DNA of 31,130 bases from Collinsella sp. (GCA_022720335.1 JAIHVJ010000025.1:1-31130); one strand, 5' to 3'; counted from the first letter of the stretch, positions 7,277 through 15,662 are shown. Notes: generated by a model from the sequence alone, not told the origin. Made by a program: numbers and translations.

Positions 7277-7475
7277 TTTTCTGAATGCCGGGGGATAACT
7301 TGGCAGTGGCTCCCGGGGCGGACCGGAGGGCATGAAGTTTGCTGCTCTACAGTCCTGCGCAAAACGGAAAGCACATTAAGTGCTTTCCTTTGCGTGCGGA
7401 ACTCGCGACAAACTTCATGCCCTCCGGTCCGCCCCGGGAGCCAGGTTAACTAATTCGGGCCCGGCATTCAGAAAA
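7277..7475. repeat. Giant nested inverted repeat upstream of groS (16-bp and 34-bp perfect arms)
   Basis: Three stems are nested. The outer is TTTTCTGAATGCCGGG (7277-7292) with 7460-7475, perfect. The middle is 7308-7341 with 7409-7442, a perfect 34 bp beginning GGCTCCCGGGGCGGACCGGA. The inner is GGAAAGCAC (7366-7374) with GTGCTTTCC (7380-7388), loop ATTAA. It separates the groS promoter from leftward material upstream and mirrors the downstream element at 4941-5085 in architecture, although the arms differ in sequence. Confidence 0.85.
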
Positions 7476-7979
7476 GTCAGTGCAGCAAAATGGCGATGCG
7501 GATAGCGACATGGGCATGGTTTTCGTTGCGCGCACGGGTCCCCTGGGGAGCACTGTGCATTTTTGGGAGTTTTCAGCAGGCCGGGACAAATGCATACGCA
7601 CCGGGCGCATCTAATTAGTCCCACGGTAGCCTTCGGCCGGCGATTTGGGTCGGCAGACGGGCCTCGTCGAGACAAACAAGCATGCCTCGCGCCACGTCGG
7701 ACCCCAAAATGACGTCGATCTCCGCAATGCCACCCGACTGCAGCGGCACCGGCAGAGCTCGCGGTGCTGAATACTCCGTTTTTTGCACGGCACGGGCGGG
7801 GGTACATCAGGATCAGGAAGAACATCCCAGCCTTTTTATGCAATCTGTAATGGGAAGTATGCAAAACACCAAGAAACAGCATTGCTGATGTCCGAATTGA
7901 GCGCGGGGCAGCGGCGCCTCCGCCCCGCGCCCAAATCCAGCAGAGCGGGGACGCTCCTAGCGGACCCCCATTGGCAAAC
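7476..7979. other. Gene-poor stretch between groESL and the amidohydrolase
   Basis: About 500 bases without an intact recognised gene. It contains the small ORF listed separately (7615-7788) and a hairpin GCGCGGGGC/GCCCCGCGC (7901-7930). A 7553-7600 segment carries TGCAT/ATGCA words. The one longer open frame here runs into the hairpin arms and has an implausible Arg/Cys/Pro-rich composition. Confidence 0.4.
7615..7788 (-). pseudogene. Small orphan ORF, likely tail of a decayed gene
   Basis: Reading from GTG at 7786-7788 to TAA at 7615-7617 gives 57 codons. The C-terminal 40 residues look like a real soluble protein: LPVPLQSGGIAEIDVILGSD, then VARGMLVCLDEARLPTQIAG and RRLPWD. No ribosome site precedes the GTG, and in-frame TGA codons lie just upstream, so an N-terminal part is missing or in another frame. 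I do not recognise the family. It may be a true short gene or a remnant. Confidence 0.35.
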
Positions 7980-8027
7980 AAACGCGGCTCGAGCGCCATC
8001 CCAAAATAGGCTGCACGAGCCGCGTTT
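7980..8027 (-). terminator. Terminator of the amidohydrolase gene
   Basis: Perfect 12-bp stem AAACGCGGCTCG (7980-7991) with CGAGCCGCGTTT (8016-8027). It lies 18 bases after the stop on the minus strand and ends in a short T-rich run (TTTGTTT). Confidence 0.7.
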
Positions 8028-8045
8028 AACGGTACGACATGAATA

Positions 8046-9683
8046 TTAGCGCTCGTAAATCAAGTTGCCCGCCAGGTAGGTGGCCTGAACCTTGGTGGCC
8101 TGGAGGTCTTGAGGGTCAATGGTGAGCGGGTTTTGGTCCAGGACTACCAGATCGGCGTATTTGCCGGGCTCCAGGCTGCCGAGGTTTTGCTCGTCGCCCG
8201 CTGCGTACGCGCTGCCCAGGGTGTAGTTGCGCAGGGCTGTTGCTGCATCGATGCGCTCGCTCGGTAACCAGCCGCCCTCGGGCCAGTGGCTTTTGGGGTC
8301 CTGGCGCGTGATAGCCGTGTAGAGCACGTTCATGCTGGTAACGGGCGTGATAGGGCTGTCGGTACCGAAAGCTTGGCGAATGCCGCGCTGCTTATAGGTC
8401 GCAAACGGCCACATGATGCGGCTGCGCTCCAGACCCAGATCGCGCTCGGGGCCGCCCGGGTCGAGTGTAATGTGACAGGGCTGGCTCGAAGCAACCACGT
8501 TGAGCTTGCGCAAGCGATCGATGTCCTTGGGCAGGAGGTTCTCCAGGTGCTCGAGCGTGTTATGGCCGTGCTGGGGCAGGCCGTACAGGTCGGCCGCTTC
8601 CTCGAAGATATCCAGCGCGGCATGAATCGCACCGTCACCAATGACGTGGATGCGCACGGTGTGACCGCGCTCCGCGGCCGCCAGAACCAGTTTGCGCATG
8701 CGCTCAGCCGGAACCGTCAGACGGCCCTGATCGCCCGGGAAGCGCGGGTTGGTATAGGGCTCGGTGAGATAGGCCGTGTGTTCGCTCGACACACCGTCGA
8801 AGAACTGCTTAAAGCCTGGCGCCGAGAGCAGCGCGTTGTTCGCGTAACGTGCCTGCAGCTCTTCCAGGCGCGACTGGTCATCCAGCAGCGTGGGGAACAG
8901 ATGGGCTCGGATGCCCAACTTGCCGGCTGCCTGCAGCTTGTCATAGACGTCGTCGCGGATAAAATCGCAGCCCGGCATGGGCATGAGCGACATATCGCAT
9001 ATCGAGGTGATGCCCTGCTCGGCCATACGCCTCATTTGATCGGCGTAAGCGCTTGCAATGCGATCCTCCCCCAGCCACTCAAGGCAGCGCGGTAGCAGCT
9101 GCATGGCAGCCGCCTCGTGAGCAATGCCCGTGAGCTCGCCGTTTGCGTCCTTGTCGTAGCTGCCGCCCGCTGGTGGCTCGCTGTCGCGCGTGACGCCGAG
9201 CGCCTCGAGTGCGCGGCTGTTGAGCCAAAGCGTGTGCCCGTCGCCCGAATACATAACGCAAGGACGATCGGGGAATGCCGCATCGAGCGACGCCTTGGTT
9301 GGATGCTCGGGCGGGTCCCAACGGTAATCGCGCCAGCCCTGCGTCACAACCCAAGCGTCGTCGGGCAGGTCCCGGGAAAACTCGAGCGCATGTTGCACCA
9401 GCGCCGCCTCGGACGTGCCCATATCCATAAGCATGTACGGCGAGGAACCGACCGAGGTATGGAAGAAGTGCAGATGAGCGTCATGGAAACCGGGGCAGAC
9501 AAACTGCTCGCCGTAGTCGATAACCGACGTGGCGGCGGGAGCGGCGGCGATCACGTCATCGGGCGCACCGACTGCGACGATACGGTCGCCTGCGATGGCA
9601 ATCGCCAGCTCGCGGGCGGTATCGATGCCGTCTTGCGCGGTAAAGACGTTCTTGGAGCGGATAATCCAATCGATATGTTGCAT
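8046..9683 (-). CDS. YtcJ-like metal-dependent amidohydrolase
   Basis: About 545 residues, the usual size for the amidohydrolase_3/YtcJ group. An N-terminal beta-sandwich part (IIRSKNVFTAQDG) precedes the barrel with metal ligands in PGFHDAHLHFFH (His about 67, 70, 72). Later come VRIHVIGDGAIHAALDIFEE, a second His cluster TLEHLENL, a further His in SSQPCHITLDPGG, and the Asp in GTDSPITPVTSM. The C-terminus returns to the sandwich (GKYADLVVLDQNPLTID). Substrates of this group are mostly unknown amides or cyclic amides. Starts at 9683, 9689 or 9695 are possible (three ATGs in frame); I prefer 9683, with a weak GGGGAT upstream. It diverges from an M20 amidohydrolase, so the two may act in one catabolic route (inference). 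Confidence 0.88.
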   Translation of the reverse strand: MQHIDWIIRSKNVFTAQDGIDTARELAIAIAGDRIVAVGAPDDVIAAAPAATSVIDYGEQFVCPGFHDAHLHFFHTSVGSSPYMLMDMGTSEAALVQHALEFSRDLPDDAWVVTQGWRDYRWDPPEHPTKASLDAAFPDRPCVMYSGDGHTLWLNSRALEALGVTRDSEPPAGGSYDKDANGELTGIAHEAAAMQLLPRCLEWLGEDRIASAYADQMRRMAEQGITSICDMSLMPMPGCDFIRDDVYDKLQAAGKLGIRAHLFPTLLDDQSRLEELQARYANNALLSAPGFKQFFDGVSSEHTAYLTEPYTNPRFPGDQGRLTVPAERMRKLVLAAAERGHTVRIHVIGDGAIHAALDIFEEAADLYGLPQHGHNTLEHLENLLPKDIDRLRKLNVVASSQPCHITLDPGGPERDLGLERSRIMWPFATYKQRGIRQAFGTDSPITPVTSMNVLYTAITRQDPKSHWPEGGWLPSERIDAATALRNYTLGSAYAAGDEQNLGSLEPGKYADLVVLDQNPLTIDPQDLQATKVQATYLAGNLIYER

Positions 9684-9851
9684 GGGCATCCCCATCTCTG
9701 GCAGGAAATTCAACACCCCCGAGTGTACTCCCCCGCCCTTGTAACAAAACCCCAAGCGGCAAACGGCAACTTTACCAGCCCTAGCGGCAGGTGGCATACT
9801 GGAGAGAGCCTGTACGATTTTGCGATCAACCCAGCAAGGAGCAAATCGACC

Positions 9852-11315
9852 ATGACGAAGACCAAGGCACAGCAGATTATGGCGGCGACCGAGGCTCGCG
9901 CGGCTGACGACGTCACCGCAGCCATCAAAGATATCGCTACCGAATTTGAACCATATATCATCAAGCAGCGCCGGCACTTCCATAAGCACCCGGAGCTGAG
10001 CCTTGCCGAGGAGCGCACGACCTCCGACATCGCCAACCAGCTCGACGCCATGAATATCCCCTACGAGCGTCCGCTCAAGACCGGCTTGGTGGCAACGCTT
10101 CGCGGTACCGCGCCGGATGCCTACCGCGAGGACGGCACGCCACGCCGCCGCATCCTGCTGCGCGCCGACATCGACGCCCTGCCCGTCACCGAGCAGACCG
10201 GCGAGGAGTTCGCCAGCGTCAACGAGGGCTGCATGCACGCTTGCGGCCACGACTGCCATATCGCCATGATGCTCGGAACGCTGCAAATCCTGCGCCATAT
10301 GACCGACGACATCCACGGCGAAGTCCGCATCGTATTCCAGCCCAGCGAGGAAAACGGCCAGGGCGCTAAGCTCATGATCGGCACGGGTGTGCTCGACGGC
10401 GTCGATGGCGCCTACGCCGCGCACATCTGGAGTGAGGTCGACGCCGGCACCGTGAGCTGCGAGCCCGGTCCGCGCATGGCCAATACCGACTGGTTCCGCA
10501 TCGACGTCCGCGGCACCTCGTGCCATGGCGCCATGCCCCAGCGCGGCCACGACGCCGTCATGGTTGCCGCCGAGATCGTTAACGCCCTGCAGACCATCGT
10601 CTCGCGCGAAATCAGCCCCTACGAGCCGGCCGTCATCACCGTCGGCGAGCTGCACGGCGGCACCGCGCGCAACGTTATCGCCGGCACGGCCTACCTCGCC
10701 GGCACGGTGCGCACCTACGGAGATTCGACCCACGAGGAAATGCCGGAGCTTATGCGCCGCATCGTGGAGCATACCGCGGCCGCCTTGGGCGCCGAGGCAG
10801 AGCTCACCGACTACACCATCGCCAACTACAAGGTCGAAAACGACGCCGCCTCGAGCGAGCGCTGCCGTCAGGCCGTAATCAAGTGCCTGGGCCCCACCGG
10901 CCAAGGCCATTATCGCGGCACGCTTTCGGGCGAGGATTTTTCGGAGTACCTGCGTCGCGTACCGGGCGTGCTCGCCTTTGTAGGTACGCGCAACCCCAAG
11001 ATTGGCGCCACGTACGCCCAACATTCCTGCTTCTACAAGATCGACGAGACCGTGCTGGCAAAGGGCTCCATGGTGGCCGCCCAGTATGCTATCGACTTTT
11101 TGGCCGAGCCCACGCAAGAGGAGCTCGACGGCCCCGCGATTACCGCGGTCGCCGAAACCAACCCCGATCTGGCCGCCAAGTTGCGCTCTGCCAAGGCGAC
11201 GACCGCCGAGGCTCGCGACGCCATCCATGATGCCCGAACGGCTCGCCATGCCGCGATCAAGGGCATCCACGACGCACGCGCTGCCGCACGCCGTGAGGAG
11301 AAGCACGACGAGTAA
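9852..11315 (+). CDS. M20-family amidohydrolase / N-acyl-amino-acid hydrolase
   Basis: 487 residues. Peptidase M20D features are HKHPELS (45-50), the metal-site RADIDALP (104-111), MHACGHDCH (128-136, with the M20D cysteine), and the base region PSEENGQGA (164-172). The dimerisation domain lies around 215-330 (HGAMPQRGHDAV), and a late metal His in YAQHSCFYKID completes the site. Relatives are hippurate, indole-3-acetyl-amino-acid or aminobenzoyl-glutamate hydrolases, so the product is an amino acid plus an acyl or aryl acid. The ATG is preceded by AAGGAG. Unusual: about 65 C-terminal residues after the normal end form a charged, Ala/Arg-rich helical tail. No signal peptide. A strong terminator follows. 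Confidence 0.9.
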   Translation: MTKTKAQQIMAATEARAADDVTAAIKDIATEFEPYIIKQRRHFHKHPELSLAEERTTSDIANQLDAMNIPYERPLKTGLVATLRGTAPDAYREDGTPRRRILLRADIDALPVTEQTGEEFASVNEGCMHACGHDCHIAMMLGTLQILRHMTDDIHGEVRIVFQPSEENGQGAKLMIGTGVLDGVDGAYAAHIWSEVDAGTVSCEPGPRMANTDWFRIDVRGTSCHGAMPQRGHDAVMVAAEIVNALQTIVSREISPYEPAVITVGELHGGTARNVIAGTAYLAGTVRTYGDSTHEEMPELMRRIVEHTAAALGAEAELTDYTIANYKVENDAASSERCRQAVIKCLGPTGQGHYRGTLSGEDFSEYLRRVPGVLAFVGTRNPKIGATYAQHSCFYKIDETVLAKGSMVAAQYAIDFLAEPTQEELDGPAITAVAETNPDLAAKLRSAKATTAEARDAIHDARTARHAAIKGIHDARAAARREEKHDE

Positions 11316-11360
11316 TCGATTCGCTGGCATCTCGCAGTCATAGCCACATCGCGATGTCAA

Positions 11361-11396
11361 AGCGGGGGCGGACGTTTCGACACGTCCGCCCCCGCT
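11361..11396. terminator. Terminator between M20 gene and zinc-ribbon gene (convergent)
   Basis: Perfect 14-bp stem AGCGGGGGCGGACG (11361-11374) with 11383-11396, loop TTTCGACA. It lies 46 bases past the M20 stop. It could serve both converging genes. The trailing run on the plus strand is CATTTATC. Confidence 0.7.
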
Positions 11397-11455
11397 CATT
11401 TATCAAGCGCTATTTCTACCATTTCTACCCCGTCCCCAAATGGCAGACGGCATGG

Positions 11456-12757
11456 CTACTCGTCCTGAGGTTCCTCGTCGGAGCTTGGCTCGGACGCCGA
11501 CTCAGGTGCAGGTGCCAGCTCAGGTGCAGGTGCCGGCTCAGGCTCAGGCGCAGGCTCAGGCGCAGGCTCGGGCTCAGATGCCGTCTCAGACTCGGGCGCC
11601 GGCTCAGACTCGGTCGCGGGAGCGGGTGCAGGCGCCGGCGAAGCATCCGGAGCGCTGTAACCCGAAGGAGCGGACTTCTTCTCGAAGGGCAACACAAAAG
11701 TCAGGACGTCGTCCTTATCCTCATCGGCCCACTCGCTTGCATAGCGTGCGGCCCAATAGCCAACGGCACGGTGCTTGAGCATCTTGCCAAAGACCGTAAG
11801 AAATACGGTGACGAAAGCGACCAGCACCAAGAACAGCGCGAGCGTGATGCCACCGCCGGTAACAAGCGCCTCAATAGCCGTAGGACGGTAGTAGTAGCTA
11901 TACATACCGACAGAGGCAATGGTGCCAAAGACGAACGTCAGGATCCAGGTGACAACGTTGGCGACCAGGCCCGTCAAAAACTCGGGAAGGAACGAAGCGC
12001 AGAACAGTTTGGTCTTGTTGTGCTTAAAGGCCGCCCAGACCTTATCGAGCGAAAACGCGCTCTCGACACGACCGGTCACCGCAAAGTGCATCACGGCAAT
12101 GTCGGCGAACATCTTAAAGAAGACCCCCAAGACCGCCGTGGCAATCATAGCCAGGACAAGCAGGCCAAGCGAGCCGAACAGCGCTGCCTCGAGTGCATAA
12201 GAGCCGTAATACGAATACGAGCCCGCGGCGCCAATTACCACGCTCTCCACCAGCGAAAGCACTACACCGATAACGGGAATGGCAGCGATAACCTCGAGCA
12301 CGACCGAGATAACGCTCGAAAAGACTCCGAGGCCAAACGACGTGGAACGCATGAGTGGACGATCCATACCGTCATCAACCTTGAGCGACAGATCGCGACC
12401 CCACTCAATACCAAAGCCGGAACCACACACGCTCGCAATGCAAGCTGCCAAAAAGCCGATGGCAGCCGCGATACCGCCGATAACGGGAATGAACAGCACG
12501 AGCACCGACACAACACAAATCAGCGCCGGCAAAAAGGCGATCTGGCACACGCGCTGCAGCACGCCCGGCGTCTTGGTCATGTCCTCAAACGCCTGAGCCA
12601 CACAGCCCTTGGACGCATTCGCCACGGGCGGTTGCGGAACAAACTGCTGGGGCTGACCCTGAGGGGCAGAGGCTGCGGCACCGGCATTGGGGGCACCACA
12701 CGCACCACAGAACTTATCGTTGTCGCCCATGGGGGCACCACACTGCGAACAGAACAT
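11456..12757 (-). CDS. Zinc-ribbon membrane protein with Pro/Glu/Ala-rich tail
   Basis: 433 residues. An N-terminal double-CxxC ribbon (Cys 3, 6, 17, 20: MFCSQCG...FCGACG) is followed by a Gln/Pro linker and a large hydrophobic domain with six or more membrane spans (LICVVSVLVLFIPVIGGIAA and others). The C-terminal tail of about 60 residues is made of Pro, Glu, Ala and Ser in repeated AP/EP units. The layout resembles zinc-ribbon proteins with a DUF4013-like glycerophosphoryl-type membrane domain. The function is not known. The start is the ATG at 12755-12757, with AAGGGATGAT upstream; an upstream in-frame ATG (MISMF) would touch that ribosome site. The tail DNA (about 11500-11650) is a degenerate GGCTCAGGCGCA-like tandem repeat, prone to length change. 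Confidence 0.7.
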   Translation of the reverse strand: MFCSQCGAPMGDNDKFCGACGAPNAGAAASAPQGQPQQFVPQPPVANASKGCVAQAFEDMTKTPGVLQRVCQIAFLPALICVVSVLVLFIPVIGGIAAAIGFLAACIASVCGSGFGIEWGRDLSLKVDDGMDRPLMRSTSFGLGVFSSVISVVLEVIAAIPVIGVVLSLVESVVIGAAGSYSYYGSYALEAALFGSLGLLVLAMIATAVLGVFFKMFADIAVMHFAVTGRVESAFSLDKVWAAFKHNKTKLFCASFLPEFLTGLVANVVTWILTFVFGTIASVGMYSYYYRPTAIEALVTGGGITLALFLVLVAFVTVFLTVFGKMLKHRAVGYWAARYASEWADEDKDDVLTFVLPFEKKSAPSGYSAPDASPAPAPAPATESEPAPESETASEPEPAPEPAPEPEPAPAPELAPAPESASEPSSDEEPQDE

Positions 12758-12907
12758 CGAGATCATCCCTTCGTATCTTGAGCGAATCATCTGGATCGCA
12801 AACGATGTCTTTGGCATCATTATCACCCAATGTGGGGACAAATACTCCAACATGACGCATTTGCAATGCGCAGGGCGCTATTCGATTGTTTGATAAGCTC
12901 GACCGCG

Positions 12908-13930
12908 TTAGTTCGTTCCGCGGAAACCCTTGCCGACGATCTCGGAGCTGTCGACGATCGTGATAAAGGCACCCGGATCGATCTCGCGAGCGTAGCGACG
13001 CAGCTGCACGGCCTCGCGACGACTCAGCACGCTCATGATCACCGTCACGCACTTGCCCGAGAAGGCGCCGTAGCCGCGGCTGATAGTCGCCGTGCGGTTG
13101 AGATGTTTGACGATAAACTCCTCGACCTTAAGGGGCTCGGAGCAAATGACCGTGCAGACTTTGCGCAGGTGAATGCTCTCGATGGCCTTGTCGACCACGA
13201 GCGTCTTGGCAAACAGGCCAAGCACGCAATACAGACCGACGCGCGGGCCGTACAAGAAGGCCGCGATGGTCACAATGCCGATATCGACCAACAGCAGGGC
13301 GCGGCCAATCTCGAGCGTCGTGCGACGTTTGAGGATCATGGCGAGAATGTCCGTGCCGCCCGTCGAGGCACCAATATCAAAGACGATGGCGCTGCCGAGC
13401 GCCGGCAGAATCACGGCAAAGCACAGGTCGAGCCACATATCGCCCGTCATCGAGACATCGGTCGGAATAAAGATCTCAAACAACGAGACGTAAGCCGAGA
13501 GGGCAAACGAGGCGAAGACGCTCCACAGGATTGCCTTGCGCTCCAAAAAGATAAAGCCCAAAACGACCAGAACCGCGTTGATGATCCACATAAAGACGCC
13601 GACGGGCAGGGTCGGGAACAGCGTGGACAGAATGACCGACACGCCCGAGGTGCCGCCAAAAGCAAAGTGGTTAGGGGTTTTAAACGCGACGATGGCAAAT
13701 GCCGTGAGAATCAGGCCCAAATTGAGCTCGGCGAAAAAACGCGGGAAGCCCGGCTCCTGACTGCGCTTTTGGCCGGCGCGCTCGCCGCGCTCGATGTCGG
13801 CGCGATCAACCACGCGTTCCATCGGCATCACAGGAGGACGATGCGCCTCCTCGGCAGCACGCGATGCCGCCTCTGCCGCGGCGGCCTCGATCGCCCATGC
13901 CTTGCTTTCTGCTTCGTGCTCGTCGGCCAT
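12908..13930 (-). CDS. YitT-family membrane protein (DUF161 + DUF2179)
   Basis: 340 residues. A charged Ala/Glu-rich N-terminus of about 65 residues precedes five or six membrane helices with the YitT pattern (FGGTSGVSVIL, DIGASTGGTDILAMILKRRT). A cytosolic C-terminal DUF2179 domain follows (SRGYGAFSGKCVTVIMSVLS, then REIDPGAFITIVDSSEIVG). The family has no firmly established transport substrate. I start at ATG 13928-13930, which has GAGGGG seven bases upstream. A longer in-frame reading would translate a terminator and a repeat and is rejected. Downstream, on its 3' side, is the zinc-ribbon gene. Confidence 0.88.
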   Translation of the reverse strand: MADEHEAESKAWAIEAAAAEAASRAAEEAHRPPVMPMERVVDRADIERGERAGQKRSQEPGFPRFFAELNLGLILTAFAIVAFKTPNHFAFGGTSGVSVILSTLFPTLPVGVFMWIINAVLVVLGFIFLERKAILWSVFASFALSAYVSLFEIFIPTDVSMTGDMWLDLCFAVILPALGSAIVFDIGASTGGTDILAMILKRRTTLEIGRALLLVDIGIVTIAAFLYGPRVGLYCVLGLFAKTLVVDKAIESIHLRKVCTVICSEPLKVEEFIVKHLNRTATISRGYGAFSGKCVTVIMSVLSRREAVQLRRYAREIDPGAFITIVDSSEIVGKGFRGTN

Positions 13931-14045
13931 TACGGCACCCCTCGTTAACAATTTGGAAACAATGCGCCCATTAGGGTAACGCGGAACGACACAATTGCAA
14001 CCCTTAGTTAGATGAGCGGCATACCTACATCGGGGGCATACAAAT

Positions 14046-14083
14046 AACGGCCGGCAGCGCTTTAACATGCGCGACCGGCCGTT
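14046..14083 (-). terminator. Terminator after asp23
   Basis: Perfect 9-bp stem AACGGCCGG (14046-14054) with CCGGCCGTT (14075-14083), followed on the minus strand by ATTTG. It stands directly beside the dispersed repeat copy at 14084-14138. Confidence 0.6.
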
Positions 14084-14138
14084 TAACGTTTTCGCAGATA
14101 AAACCTGCCAAAACAAACCTGTCCCTTTTTGGTAGGTT
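14084..14138 (-). repeat. Dispersed GGGACAGGTTT hairpin repeat, copy B
   Basis: The 55 bases on the minus strand match 51 of 55 with 18957-19011 on the plus strand. Order: AACCTACCAAAA arm, GGGACAGGTTT loop, TTTTGGCAGGTT arm, then a TTATCTG...AAACGTTA tail. The first two A residues of the repeat form the end of the asp23 stop codon TAA. Confidence 0.75.
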
Positions 14139-14652
14139 ACTCGTGCTGGTTGGTGCGGTGCTCGTACTCCTCGGGCGTGATGACGTCCTCGATGCGCAGG
14201 TTGACGCCCGCCACCTCAAGGCCGGTCATCGCGGCAAGGCGCTCAGTGACGCGCGCCTTGACATCGTCGAATATCGCGGGCGCATAGGCGCCGTACTCGA
14301 TAATGACGGAGATGTTGACGACCACGCGATTATCATCGGTGACCTCGACCGTCACGCCCTTGGTCAGATTCTCAGCACCAAACTGCTCCTGCACAAAGTG
14401 CATGAGGTTACCCTTCATGCCCAGAACGTGCGGAACCTCGCGGGTGGCCATGGCAACAATCTTCTCGATCACACCGTTGGAATAGGTCAGCGAGTCCTCG
14501 GACTCGTCCGCTTCCTCGTCGTCCTCATCCGCATCGGACTCGGCCTCGACGAGCGCCTCGTCCTCGAGCGTCACATCCTCGGATTCGGCGACGACCGCCT
14601 CGTTCTCCTCGAGCTCGGTATCGGCTACATCGACCTTCGTATTAAAAGCCAT
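14137..14652 (-). CDS. Asp23/Gls24 family envelope stress protein
   Basis: 171 residues. A very acidic N-terminus of about 50 residues (DADEDDEEADESEDS) leads into the Asp23 domain. That domain starts SNGVIEKIVAMATREVPHVL and continues with GVTVEVTDDNRVVVNISVII, EYGAYAPAIFDDVKARV, and GLEVAGVNLRIEDV. Asp23 proteins are abundant cytosolic proteins that line the membrane through AmaP and are linked to cell-wall homeostasis. AGGAGG precedes the ATG. It is the third gene of amaP-DUF2273-asp23, a classic arrangement. Its TAA stop is formed at the edge of the dispersed repeat. Confidence 0.92.
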   Translation of the reverse strand: MAFNTKVDVADTELEENEAVVAESEDVTLEDEALVEAESDADEDDEEADESEDSLTYSNGVIEKIVAMATREVPHVLGMKGNLMHFVQEQFGAENLTKGVTVEVTDDNRVVVNISVIIEYGAYAPAIFDDVKARVTERLAAMTGLEVAGVNLRIEDVITPEEYEHRTNQHE

Positions 14653-14696
14653 GGTTCCTCCTTATGCCTGCCGCGGATGCGACAGTCGAATACATA

Positions 14697-15074
14697 TTAG
14701 CGGCCGCTAAACAGACGGCCGAAGAAGTTGACGATCCCGTTCTCGCCGTCGCGAATTTGGCCGATCACAGCGCCGATCAGCACGAAGAATGCAATGACGA
14801 GCGTGTCCCACAGGCCCAACGTGAGCACCAACACAGCGAGGATAAAGCCAGCGACGGCGCCGAGCGTGGTGTTGGGATGACGCACAGCATAGCTCCAGAT
14901 GGCAGCGCCCGTACCCTTGATGAGACCCATAGCCTCGTCAAAATCCGCGGCTGCCATATCTTGCAACTCGGTTGCCTCTGCTTTGGAATCAACAGGTTCG
15001 CTCGCCGGCGTGGCGCTCTGGTCAATCGTCAGGCGCGGCGTACGAGCGGTCTTATCTTGATTGGTATCACTCAC
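14697..15074 (-). CDS. DUF2273-like small membrane protein of the Asp23 cluster
   Basis: 125 residues. A polar N-terminal half of about 65 residues is followed by two adjacent membrane helices (TLGAVAGFILAVLVLTLGLW and TLVIAFFVLIGAVIGQI) and the end NGIVNFFGRLFSGR. DUF2273 proteins routinely sit with AmaP and Asp23. Usual members are about 60-80 residues, so the N-terminal extension is notable. The start is GTG at 15072-15074, with GGAGG six bases upstream, overlapping the amaP stop by 8 bases and implying coupled translation. Confidence 0.8.
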   Translation of the reverse strand: MSDTNQDKTARTPRLTIDQSATPASEPVDSKAEATELQDMAAADFDEAMGLIKGTGAAIWSYAVRHPNTTLGAVAGFILAVLVLTLGLWDTLVIAFFVLIGAVIGQIRDGENGIVNFFGRLFSGR

Positions 15075-15612
15075 CGGAAACCTCCACGGTCTGGACGGTA
15101 GTCTTGGACGGCAAAAAACGGACGCGCGTAGTCGTACCCGGCGTGCCGAGCATGGTGTCGCAAGCTTCCTCGATGCGCTGCTGCATCGCGGTAGCCAGAG
15201 ATGCCACGTCCTTATCGTCAAGCGCGATAGCCTCGACCTTAAAACGAACGTGCGAATCGTCGGAGCCTTGGACGCGGGCCTCGACATGCTCGACCATCAC
15301 GCGGTCGTCGCGCTCGGCAGCAGCCCTGGCACACGAAGAAAGCGCCGCAAGGGTAACCTCGATATTGCGCTCCCCCGCCGGATGCACACAGGACGGCTCG
15401 CGACGAGCAAACATCAGGCGGAAGAAGCTTACCAGCACGCCGATCGCCATAACTCCGCCGCATGCCGTCACGACAATGCGCGGCATGGGGTCGCGCATCA
15501 GCAGCATAAAGCGATACGTATACGGCCCCCAAAACTGGCAGACAAGCGTACCCAGCGCCACGATGGCGGCGGCAAGATACACGATCGCTAGGGCTCGTTT
15601 GAGTACGCGCAC
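15067..15612 (-). CDS. amaP: Alkaline-shock membrane anchor protein AmaP-like
   Basis: 181 residues. Two N-terminal membrane helices (ALAIVYLAAAIVALGTLVCQ and IVVTACGGVMAIGVLVSFF) precede a cytosolic Asp23-like domain. In AmaP this domain recruits Asp23 to the membrane. The start is GTG at 15610-15612, with AAGGGAG upstream. It is first in the three-gene cluster, with a TATAAT 50 bases before the start as the likely -10. Confidence 0.82.
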   Translation of the reverse strand: MRVLKRALAIVYLAAAIVALGTLVCQFWGPYTYRFMLLMRDPMPRIVVTACGGVMAIGVLVSFFRLMFARREPSCVHPAGERNIEVTLAALSSCARAAAERDDRVMVEHVEARVQGSDDSHVRFKVEAIALDDKDVASLATAMQQRIEEACDTMLGTPGTTTRVRFLPSKTTVQTVEVSGE

Positions 15613-15662
15613 GTGGCGCTCCCTTCAAATCTCGGCTCTCGAAATGCAAAACGGTTCGCATC

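Noticed and set aside
7476..7614. tRNA or small RNA gene in the gap before groS
   Set aside because: No cloverleaf, CCA end or recognised RNA motif found by eye.
7415..7999. 194-codon minus-strand frame upstream of groES
   Set aside because: It translates hairpin arms at both ends and has Arg/Cys/Pro-rich, low-plausibility composition. A different frame within it (7615-7788) looks more like protein.
9684..11399. Long minus-strand frame running on upstream of the amidohydrolase, making an apparent 1100-residue protein
   Set aside because: That part is antisense to the M20 gene, which has clear family motifs and a ribosome site. The amidohydrolase starts near 9683.
13931..14116. 62-residue N-terminal extension of the YitT-family protein
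   Set aside because: It would translate the asp23 terminator and the dispersed repeat. The ATG at 13930 has a good ribosome site.
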